This document shows positions 1 to 5,669 of a DNA stretch of 11,216 nt, piece after piece. The stretch is from Chloroflexi bacterium UBA6265 (lineage in GTDB: Bacteria; Chloroflexota; Chloroflexia; Thermomicrobiales; UBA6265). Both the position numbers and the translations under genes were made by a program. The DNA lies in contig DJVD01000226.1 of the NCBI GenBank assembly GCA_002440805.1, forward strand, positions 1-11,216, written 5' to 3'. How positions within the stretch are numbered: the first letter of the stretch is position 1; every line of letters starts with the position of its first letter. Below the pieces are notes generated by a model. It made no database searches. It saw only the letters and a program-made list of their open reading frames with translations, and had not been told where the DNA came from.

Positions 1-1105
1 ACACCACCGATCCCTTGCCGGGACCAAAAATCTGCTGGCAGAGCTGCACCGTCGGCGGCACGGTTGCCACCCAATCCAACCCATAGAACACAATGAAGGC
101 GATCAGGCCAAAGTTGACGTCCCCAAGCACATGGGTCAGGGCCAGCAGGCTGATCCCGCGCAATACGTAATAGCCCAGCAACAGCTTGCGTGGATCGATC
201 CGGTCCGTCAGCCAGCCCGATGCGATCGTGCCGATAACATCGAAAACGCCGATCACCGCCAGTAATTTGGCCGCCGAGACCTCACTCATGCCGTGATCAT
301 GTCCCGCCGGGATGAGGTGCGTGCCGATAAGGCCGTTGGTGGTGGCGCCGCAGACGAAGAAGGTGATCGCGAGGATCCAGAAATCCATACTGCGGCTGGC
401 TTCGGCCAGGGTGCTCCACGCGATCCGGATCGGATTCCCCTTGGTGCGCGGAACCGCATCGTCCGCAGGGGCGCCGAGCCGAGTGAGACCGAGATCGGCC
501 GGTCGATCGCGCAGGAAGATGAAAGCCAGTGGCACCACGGCCAGGCTCATCGCCGCAATCGTGATCGAAACCGCCTGCCAGCCATGCCGACTGGCCTGGG
601 TAGCGATCAGCGGCAGGAAGATCAGTTGACCGGTCGCACTGGCAGCGGTGAGCGCACCCATCGCCAGGCCGCGTTTGGCCACGAACCAGCGCGAAACGAC
701 CGTGGCCGCCAGCACCGTGGCCATCGAGCCGGATCCCAACCCCACCATCACGCCCCAGGTGAGGTAGAGGTGCAGTGGCTGGCTCATGGCTAGCGTCAGC
801 AGGGCACCGCTGGAGATGAGTAGCAGCGCCAGCGAGACAACCACCCGCATTGGGTAACGTTCCATTAGCGCTGCCGCAAACGGACCCATAAAACCGTAAA
901 GCACCAGGTTGATGCTGACCGCGAACGAGATCGTGCCCCGATCCCAGCCGAATGCCTCCTGCAGCGGCACCATCAGCACGCCGGGAGCAGAGCGGAAACC
1001 GGATGCCCCCAGCAGGATCACAAACACCACCGCGAACATGATCCAGGCGTAATGCGGGGATCGCGGCAGGCGTTGTGATTGGCGGGTAACGGCGTCTGGT
1101 ATCAT
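1..1105 (-). CDS. MFS transporter, 3' end cut by window edge
   Basis: Reading the minus strand from the ATG at 1105 gives about 368 codons with no stop before the window edge, so the C-terminus is missing. The product is a polytopic inner-membrane major facilitator protein. It starts MIPDAVTRQSQRLPRSPHYAW, followed by a first membrane span of about residues 19-37. A GW-D-RGTIS motif after the first periplasmic loop resembles the monocarboxylate/oxalate-formate branch of the MFS. A motif-A copy (SGWLTDRIDPRK) sits in the central loop between the later helices, around residues 290-300. The start is supported by GGAG five bases before the ATG. The substrate cannot be told; organic anions are a guess from the GW-R motif. 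It lies 104 bp downstream of the DUF2254 gene on the same strand and could be co-transcribed with it. Family call is firm, substrate unknown. Confidence 0.85.
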   Translation of the reverse strand, partial: MIPDAVTRQSQRLPRSPHYAWIMFAVVFVILLGASGFRSAPGVLMVPLQEAFGWDRGTISFAVSINLVLYGFMGPFAAALMERYPMRVVVSLALLLISSGALLTLAMSQPLHLYLTWGVMVGLGSGSMATVLAATVVSRWFVAKRGLAMGALTAASATGQLIFLPLIATQASRHGWQAVSITIAAMSLAVVPLAFIFLRDRPADLGLTRLGAPADDAVPRTKGNPIRIAWSTLAEASRSMDFWILAITFFVCGATTNGLIGTHLIPAGHDHGMSEVSAAKLLAVIGVFDVIGTIASGWLTDRIDPRKLLLGYYVLRGISLLALTHVLGDVNFGLIAFIVFYGLDWVATVPPTVQLCQQIFGPGKGSVV

Positions 1106-1209
1106 CGTCGCTCCGGCAACAGGACGGCGTACAACGGGTCGTGAAGGTACTGTATGGGAAACGCGGCGAAATAGCAGCAATCACTCGGCAAAGGGATATC
1201 GCTGAAGAC

Positions 1210-2550
1210 CTACCCCTCGGCCAGCGCCCAGGCTGCGGCCGCGCTCACACGTTGGGTATCGGCGGGTACCCACGTGCTCCGGTCTGCCCCGTCGTAGAAC
1301 TCCATCGCGAGTTGCTTCAGGATGCCGGCATTGGCGGGCGCAACCTGACCGGCAACCTGGTTGAGTGTTTGCAGTGCGTGAATCACGATCAGTGGATCGG
1401 CCGCACCATAATGGCGCAACTGATCAAATGGCAGTCGGGCGAACTCCTCGTAGCTCGGGATGGGGTACAGCAGCCGAATCTCGCCATCATCGTCGACGCA
1501 GGCCACCTGTCTGCCGGAAACGTCTTCCAGTTCAATCAGCGTGGTGCCAACACGATCGATCACCGAATGGGCTGTGGTGGGATCGTTCGTACCGGGGGAA
1601 AGCGCCAGCAGCGAGATATCGGTAAGTTGCTGCAAACCGAAAAGCGAATCGAACTCCAGCGTGCGCTCCATGCCGAATTCGAAGCACGACCGCACCCTGG
1701 AGGCAATTTCTACGAGATCATCCCGATCTGATTGATTCTCCGCCGTGTTGCTCCAGATCGTGGCGAGCGGCACGCCAGGATTCAGGTAGTCGCCAACGCC
1801 CACGTGGAATTCCAGCAGCAGCGTGTTGGCGGTGGCAATGGAAATGGCTTCGTCGATATTGGGATCCCGCAGATAGCCCGCGCCTGTACTCTTCACCATC
1901 ACCAGCCGGTCGTATTGTTCTGGCAGGGTCATCACCTCCGGGAGTACGCGCCGATTGGCTGCGCCATGCCGTTTCTGGGTACGCTCCACCAGCTTGTGGG
2001 AATCGTTGAAGGTGCGATCAATCACCACCGATGCCTGGATAGTACGGGTGGCATGGTGGAAGAAAAAGATCAGCGATCCAATTGCGGCGAAGGCCAGCAG
2101 TAACGCAACCGTGACGCTGATAGTGGGAACAAATCCGGTAAAATCATTGGTCTCCGACCGCACGGTGCGCAGAACCGAAAGTGAATATGCGAACGTGGCG
2201 ATAAAGATCCCCAGCACCAGCTGGTTACCGGTATCGCCTGTGAAGCTCCGCAGGATGCGTGGCGAGAACTGGCTTGATCCCAGTTGCAACGCCACCAGCG
2301 TGACGGAAAATGCGGTGGTCGCAACCGTCATCATCGTGCCGGCGATCGCGCTGAGCACGCCGCGTGCACCTTCGGCTCCGCCCTGGAACAGCCACGGCAA
2401 CTCAATTTCCTGGTGTTGGAACAGGTAAATATCCAGTTGCACGGTGAGCAGGCTGAGAATAAGGGCAGCAATCGTCATTAACGCCGGGCGATACCACAGG
2501 CTGTCCTTGAGGTCGTACAGGGAAATTGGCAAGCCTGGGCGCAACTTCAT
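1210..2550 (-). CDS. DUF2254 domain membrane protein
   Basis: A 446-residue integral membrane protein matching the DUF2254 family, whose biochemical role is not established. Four hydrophobic spans are visible at about residues 20-45, 66-90, 108-130 and 142-166, followed by a soluble C-terminal region of about 270 residues. Two family signatures are present: QFSPRIL at about 94-100, just after the second span, and ALSPGTNDPTTA at about 316-327. The length is normal for the family, so the gene appears intact. The start ATG lacks a strong Shine-Dalgarno site, but no later Met fits, because the first membrane span begins soon after. It is on the same strand as the two flanking MFS genes, with 147 bp upstream and 104 bp downstream, so operon membership is uncertain. 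The family assignment rests on remembered motifs. Confidence 0.85.
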   Translation of the reverse strand: MKLRPGLPISLYDLKDSLWYRPALMTIAALILSLLTVQLDIYLFQHQEIELPWLFQGGAEGARGVLSAIAGTMMTVATTAFSVTLVALQLGSSQFSPRILRSFTGDTGNQLVLGIFIATFAYSLSVLRTVRSETNDFTGFVPTISVTVALLLAFAAIGSLIFFFHHATRTIQASVVIDRTFNDSHKLVERTQKRHGAANRRVLPEVMTLPEQYDRLVMVKSTGAGYLRDPNIDEAISIATANTLLLEFHVGVGDYLNPGVPLATIWSNTAENQSDRDDLVEIASRVRSCFEFGMERTLEFDSLFGLQQLTDISLLALSPGTNDPTTAHSVIDRVGTTLIELEDVSGRQVACVDDDGEIRLLYPIPSYEEFARLPFDQLRHYGAADPLIVIHALQTLNQVAGQVAPANAGILKQLAMEFYDGADRSTWVPADTQRVSAAAAWALAEG

Positions 2551-2660
2551 GGTGATGGGTACCTGGTGTGGAGCAGCAGCATCGGCATTTGTCTTTCGGG
2601 TAGGAAATCGTTGGCAGCGCGTCCCCCTGGTGGCTGGTCGGTTTCCAAGTTTACCGTGAG

Positions 2661-2685
2661 ACCCTAAAGCAGTCGAAAATAGGGT
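2661..2685. other. weak inverted repeat downstream of MFS exporter
   Basis: ACCCTA and TAGGGT flank a 13-base loop, 13 bases past the stop codon of the minus-strand MFS gene that ends at 2698. On the minus strand the loop holds a short T run (TTTT). The stem is only six pairs, so it may be a weak terminator or chance. It is the only hairpin I saw in the 147-bp gap before the DUF2254 gene. Confidence 0.25.
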
Positions 2686-2697
2686 GGCAATGCCGAA

Positions 2698-3930
2698 TCA
2701 ATCGACCTTTCGTAGCGGCGTGAGGAACCACAGGTAAGGAACATAGGCCAGCACCAGCAGGCCACAGATGGCGATCGCCCACTGCACGCCAACGAATTTG
2801 GCCAGCGACCCGGCGATGAGCCCCCCCACGGGCGACAATCCCCAGATCATTGAATACGTGGCCGATACCCGGCCACGATAGGCATCTTCCACCGTCGATT
2901 GGATCAGGGTGTCGTTCATCGTGCTGTATGTGCCGTAGATGAGGCCCACCACCACAATCAGGCTGAGCGACAGGATGACAGACGATGTCAGCCCGAATGC
3001 GACCAGGGCGATGCCAAACAGCCCCACGCCAATGACCACCACCATGCCCCGCCGCTGCATGCCGCTCATCCGCGCCACCAGCAGCGTGCCCAGCAACGAG
3101 CCGATGCCGCTGCCGCTCAGCAGGTAGCCCAGGCCCTCGCTGCCCATCTTCAGCACATCATGGGCGATGGCCGGGGCCATGGCGAGGTAGCTCATGCCGA
3201 GCATAATCGGCACGATATCCACCGTCAGCATGGCCCGGATTGGCTTGTGCTCCCAGATATAGCGATAGCCCTCGCGCAGCTCGCTCCATGCCGATTCGCC
3301 GGATGTATGGGCTACAGGTCGACGATTGCGCGGCATCACCACCAACATGGCGATGAACGGGAGCAAGGCCGCTGCATACAGGCCGAAGCACCACATCACC
3401 CCCACCAGCCCGATCAGCCATCCCGCCAGGGAGGGACCAATTACCCGCGCGCCGTTGAACGTGGCGGCATTGATCGCGACCGCGCTCTGCAGCAAGGGGC
3501 GATCAACGAGCGTGGGTACCAGTGCCATCCGTGCGGGCCAATCAAAGCTGGCCGCGGTTCCCATCACCGTGCCGATCACCACCAGGTGCCAGAACTGCAC
3601 GGTATCAGTGGCAAGTAGCGCCACCAGCGCGAGCATGCCGATGACGTAGATGATTTGGATTGTGATCAGCAGCTTGCGACGATCGAGCCGGTCCAGCACG
3701 GCGGCGGCCACCGGACCGAAAATGATCTCGGGCGCTACCTGGGCAAAACTCATTACGCCCAGCTTAAAGGGATCGCCCGTGAGGTCGTATACCAGGTAGC
3801 CCATGGCGGTGGCGCGTACCATCAGGCCGGTCATCGAGAGGGCGTAGGTGGAGATGTATTTGGCAAAAAAGGGATCGCGCATTGCCGCGAACCCTCCCTG
3901 CCGGGATGCTGTGGTTTCCGTTATCTCCAT
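2698..3930 (-). CDS. MFS transporter, EntS/MFS_3-type exporter
   Basis: A 410-residue major facilitator protein, complete, located in the cytoplasmic membrane. It begins METTE-like (MEITETTASRQGG) and then reads MRDPFFAKYISTYALSMTG, a pattern typical of the MFS_3 group (enterobactin exporter EntS and related multidrug exporters). Motif A in the loop after helix 2 is recognisable as AAAVLDRLDRRKLL at about residues 75-88. Around residues 123-133 the sequence ASFDWPARMAL matches the conserved family segment with a proline near helix 4/5. Late in the protein, TVEDAYRGRVSATYSM matches the family's signature around the eleventh helix (…RGRV…). The start at 3930 has GAAGGTTGGGGG just upstream; an internal Met17 is a possible alternative. 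It probably exports a siderophore, drug or other hydrophobic compound, but the substrate cannot be read. Its promoter region carries a palindrome (4043-4061), suggesting repressor control. Confidence 0.85.
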   Translation of the reverse strand: MEITETTASRQGGFAAMRDPFFAKYISTYALSMTGLMVRATAMGYLVYDLTGDPFKLGVMSFAQVAPEIIFGPVAAAVLDRLDRRKLLITIQIIYVIGMLALVALLATDTVQFWHLVVIGTVMGTAASFDWPARMALVPTLVDRPLLQSAVAINAATFNGARVIGPSLAGWLIGLVGVMWCFGLYAAALLPFIAMLVVMPRNRRPVAHTSGESAWSELREGYRYIWEHKPIRAMLTVDIVPIMLGMSYLAMAPAIAHDVLKMGSEGLGYLLSGSGIGSLLGTLLVARMSGMQRRGMVVVIGVGLFGIALVAFGLTSSVILSLSLIVVVGLIYGTYSTMNDTLIQSTVEDAYRGRVSATYSMIWGLSPVGGLIAGSLAKFVGVQWAIAICGLLVLAYVPYLWFLTPLRKVD

Positions 3931-4029
3931 CCCCCAACCTTCTATTCAACCTGCTCTCTTCATCGCCTCATCATCTGCGTTCATCCATTGTGCATGGGTG
4001 TGATGCCAGTTGCTGTCCGCGTTCGGGGA

Positions 4030-4058
4030 TCTCTATTCACCAGGTTTGGCAATGTCAA
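4030..4058 (-). promoter_or_regulatory. candidate promoter of the MFS exporter
   Basis: On the minus strand a perfect -35 hexamer TTGACA (4053-4058) is followed, after exactly 17 bases, by TAGAGA (4030-4035). The latter matches only three of six -10 consensus bases. The inferred transcript start near 4023 leaves a leader of about 90 bases before the ATG at 3930. Confidence 0.4.
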
Positions 4059-4061
4059 ACC
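4043..4061. promoter_or_regulatory. 19-bp palindrome, candidate operator
   Basis: GGTTTGGCAATGTCAAACC is a palindrome centred on one base in which eight of nine half-site positions pair. It covers the TTGACA -35 hexamer of the candidate exporter promoter and lies about 28 bases upstream of a TACAAT -10-like site (4089-4094) that may drive the plus-strand gene starting at 4137. Size and position suit a dimeric repressor (TetR, MarR or similar) acting on the divergent pair. No regulator gene is present in the immediate neighbourhood. Confidence 0.45.
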
Positions 4062-4136
4062 TTCGCTGTTCGCCGCCCGGGCTGGTGCTACAATGTCCGT
4101 ACGGAAAACCGTGGATTCAGGGGAGTTTTCGGCATC

Positions 4137-4589
4137 ATGGCTTTTGTTCTTCGCAGATACGCAAAAACCGGCGATCACGTCACGGAAGGACGTCGATTCG
4201 CCCCGATGGCACCTGGTGCCGTTCAGAGCCCGCAGCAGCCGGGCCAATTGCCCGATGTCAGCACCGTGCCGGAGCGCGGCGTGCTGCCGGTGCCGATTCC
4301 GGAGGAAGGTCCTCGCCGACCCGCCACCCAATACCTCACCGCGCAGGAGATCCTGCACGTATTTGATGCCACCGGCAAGGATGTGCTCGATCCCGAGCGG
4401 TTTGAGCAATTTCACGTCTCCCCACCGAGCTACGAGGAAGTCCGCAAGGCCGCGCCCTGGATGCGCAAGCCGGTGCGGCCCCAGGCCGGATTCGCGCTGC
4501 ATACCAATGGCTCGCGCCTGAGCGAACAAATGAACGCCCTTGCAGCCGAGGCCGAACACTCCGCCTCATTCAAAACCTCCGACGAATAG
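4137..4589 (+). CDS. hypothetical protein, proline-rich, 150 aa
   Basis: I do not recognise a family. The reading frame is open further upstream, but the ATG at 4137 (MAFVLRRYAKTGD) is the most likely start: GGGGAG lies 11 bases before it, and a TACAAT -10-like box at 4089-4094 precedes it. The protein is soluble-looking, with no membrane span or signal peptide. Residues 20-65 are rich in proline and probably disordered (PVPIPEEGPRRPATQYL). Residues about 66-115 look more structured, with TAQEILHVFDATGKDVLDP followed by HVSPPSYEEVRKAAPWMRKP. The C-terminus is polar. It stands opposite the MFS exporter across a shared promoter region and ends just before a strong hairpin, so it is probably a single-gene transcript. 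Coding is supported by codon-position bias similar to the neighbours. The function is unknown. Confidence 0.6.
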   Translation: MAFVLRRYAKTGDHVTEGRRFAPMAPGAVQSPQQPGQLPDVSTVPERGVLPVPIPEEGPRRPATQYLTAQEILHVFDATGKDVLDPERFEQFHVSPPSYEEVRKAAPWMRKPVRPQAGFALHTNGSRLSEQMNALAAEAEHSASFKTSDE

Positions 4590-4600
4590 AATCGCCACAG

Positions 4601-4637
4601 CGGCCCGACTGGATTCCAGTCGGGCCGTTCTGTTTCT
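4601..4637 (+). terminator. hairpin terminator after the 150-aa gene
   Basis: CGGCCCGACTGGA and TCCAGTCGGGCCG form a perfect 13-pair inverted repeat (4601-4627), with a loop of about three to five bases allowing for sterics. It is followed by a T-rich stretch (TTCTGTTTCTC). It lies 11 bases after the stop codon. The run of T is broken, but the stem is very strong. Confidence 0.8.
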
Positions 4638-4685
4638 CGCCCATGATAGCGATGCCCCGGGGCCCCTCAAGGGCGGCCATAGTTC

Positions 4686-4714
4686 TCCACATTCGTGGCC
4701 CGCAGTGCTACTAT
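4686..4714 (+). promoter_or_regulatory. candidate promoter of the GyrI-like gene
   Basis: TCCACA (4686-4691, four of six matches to the -35 consensus) and TACTAT (4709-4714, five of six matches to -10) are spaced by 17 bases, just after the preceding terminator. The inferred start near 4721 gives a leader of about 87 bases before the ATG at 4808. Confidence 0.4.
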
Positions 4715-4807
4715 TGAGAAGTAGAACATGTGATCGCATTGGCGCGGGGATACGGCAGCAGCTCCGTCAGGAACGGGCGCTCCCCTGCTCCATGCCGGGA
4801 GGTTGAG

Positions 4808-5353
4808 ATGCAAAGCAATGGTTCGGTTCCCGAATTTTCCACCAGCGACCTCAAGGTCGTCTCCATCACCAAACCGATCCTGGTGGCCGGGTACCAGGCC
4901 GATACCAGTAACAGCATCGAGTACAACGCAGATCCCGGCACCAGTCCCATTGCCCGTGTGATCCACAAAATGATGGAGCAACCGCTGGACGTCAGCATGA
5001 TGCAGCCGCATCCGGCCGGGCAAATGGCCAGCGCCTACACGCATTTCACCAACCTCGATACGCACGACCCGCTCTACAAATTCACCATGGGGATGCGGGT
5101 TTCCGCTGGCGATACCCTGCCAACGGATGTCGGCATGGTGGAGGTGCCGCCCGGCGAGTTCCTCGCCCTGGAGGTGCCGGGGCCATTTCATACCACCATC
5201 CCCGCCGCCTGGACGTGGCTGCTGGGCCAGTTCGCCGATGGCACCATCCCGTATGTGCGCACCTTCGAGGGCGATGTCGAGCTGTACACCTTCGGCCCCA
5301 GCCCGGACGATAGCGTTTGCACGATCTATGTCGCGGTTGAGGGAGTGGGTTAG
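4808..5353 (+). CDS. GyrI-like / effector-binding domain protein
   Basis: A 181-residue protein that looks like a stand-alone GyrI-like (AraC-type effector-binding, SOUL-like) small-molecule-binding domain without a DNA-binding part. Family-like features are the opening strand with KPILVAGYQADTS (about residues 22-34) and the central segment VEVPPGEFLALEVPGPF followed by an aromatic helix (AAWTWLLGQF). Near the end, RTFEGDVELYTF precedes a final strand CTIYVAVE. The start is set by GGGAGG five bases before the ATG at 4808; the frame continues upstream to 4730 but without a comparable ribosome site. Such proteins bind or hydrolyse hydrophobic cationic compounds or modulate regulators; which applies here is unknown. 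It has its own candidate promoter and a terminator 36 bp after the stop, so it is probably monocistronic. The domain call is from pattern and length, not from a search. Confidence 0.65.
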   Translation: MQSNGSVPEFSTSDLKVVSITKPILVAGYQADTSNSIEYNADPGTSPIARVIHKMMEQPLDVSMMQPHPAGQMASAYTHFTNLDTHDPLYKFTMGMRVSAGDTLPTDVGMVEVPPGEFLALEVPGPFHTTIPAAWTWLLGQFADGTIPYVRTFEGDVELYTFGPSPDDSVCTIYVAVEGVG

Positions 5354-5389
5354 GTGAACAACCCGTTATCCGGTTCGTAGACAAATAGG

Positions 5390-5420
5390 AACGGCAGGCA
5401 TTTGTATGCCTGCCGTTTTC
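5390..5420 (+). terminator. rho-independent terminator after GyrI-like gene
   Basis: AACGGCAGGCAT and ATGCCTGCCGTT make a perfect 12-pair stem (5390-5401 with 5406-5417) around a TTGT loop, ending in TTTTC. It lies 36 bases downstream of the stop codon and separates this gene from the dehydrogenase operon. Confidence 0.88.
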
Positions 5421-5511
5421 GTGATTGATGTACTCCTGACGAATAGACCATCAAGAGCAACGGTGTATGCCGGTAACAGGCAACGTCGCATTTCACCCTG
5501 GACCTAACTCG

Positions 5512-5540
5512 TTAGTAGTCAAACCACCCACTGGTATCAT
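5512..5540 (+). promoter_or_regulatory. candidate promoter of the dehydrogenase operon
   Basis: TATCAT (5535-5540) matches five of six -10 bases. It is preceded at 17 bases by TTAGTA (5512-5517), a poor -35 with three matches. A weak -35 would be consistent with an activated promoter. The inferred start falls within the inverted repeat at 5542-5560. Confidence 0.3.
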
Positions 5541-5541
5541 A

Positions 5542-5560
5542 CAGGAACCGATATTTCCTG
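5542..5560. promoter_or_regulatory. inverted repeat at expected transcript start
   Basis: CAGGAACCGATATTTCCTG has perfect six-base arms (CAGGAA / TTCCTG) around seven bases. It begins one base after the candidate -10 box, a place where a bound repressor would block initiation. It could instead fold as a small 5' hairpin in the mRNA. Six-base arms can arise by chance. Confidence 0.3.
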
Positions 5561-5580
5561 ATGGGAGGGGAGAATTGCTA

Positions 5581-5646
5581 ATGAGGGATGTGTTTTGTTT
5601 CTGCAATGCAGCACGTTTTCGCTACGTCACACGCCACTTGGGCTAA
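5581..5646 (+). CDS. possible 21-aa leader peptide upstream of E1-alpha
   Basis: A short open frame starts with ATG at 5581 and ends with TAA at 5644-5646. It encodes MRDVFCFCNAARFRYV and five more residues (TRHLG). Its ribosome binding site is exceptionally good: GGGAGGGGAGA at 5563-5573, ending seven bases before the ATG. It lies between the candidate promoter and the E1-alpha start (23 bases from stop to ATG), so ribosomes would reach it first. The peptide has two Cys, three Phe and four Arg residues. No obvious codon run of a single amino acid points to classical attenuation. It may be a real leader peptide that tunes translation of the operon. Alternatively, the purine-rich site is incidental, or the frame is simply too short to mean anything. 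Confidence 0.4.
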   Translation: MRDVFCFCNAARFRYVTRHLG

Positions 5647-5669
5647 ATAAATGAAGAAGGTGATTACAC

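Larger units (their letters stand above)
5354..5669 (+). other. 316-bp leader region of the dehydrogenase operon
   Basis: This is the only stretch over 300 bases without an established gene. It holds the terminator of the previous gene (5390-5420), then about 90 bases in which I see nothing (5421-5511). After that come a candidate promoter (5512-5540), an inverted repeat (5542-5560), a short open frame with a strong ribosome binding site (5581-5646), and the ribosome binding site of E1-alpha. Its last 130 bases are clearly richer in A and T than the neighbouring genes. Confidence 0.6.

Noticed and set aside
297..1184. Long minus-strand open frame of 295 codons
   Set aside because: It overlaps the MFS gene in another frame and gives a low-complexity Arg/Gly/His-rich protein. 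The frame starting at 1105 encodes clear membrane helices.
2551..2697. Possible minus-strand promoter for the DUF2254 gene (TTCGAC with TAAACT)
   Set aside because: The spacing is 18 and both boxes are weak, so I could not distinguish it from chance.
2334..2780. Two GCGATCGC octamers (near 2341 and 2769) resembling cyanobacterial HIP1
   Set aside because: Two copies in 11 kb is far below HIP1 density in cyanobacteria, and both lie inside coding sequence with GATC-rich codon use.
2899..3618. Plus-strand open frame of 239 codons opposite the MFS exporter
   Set aside because: The product is full of His and Gln without domain features. It is an antisense shadow of the exporter gene.
5421..5511. 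Search for a small RNA or riboswitch upstream of the operon promoter
   Set aside because: No strong paired structure or known conserved core was seen in these 91 bases.
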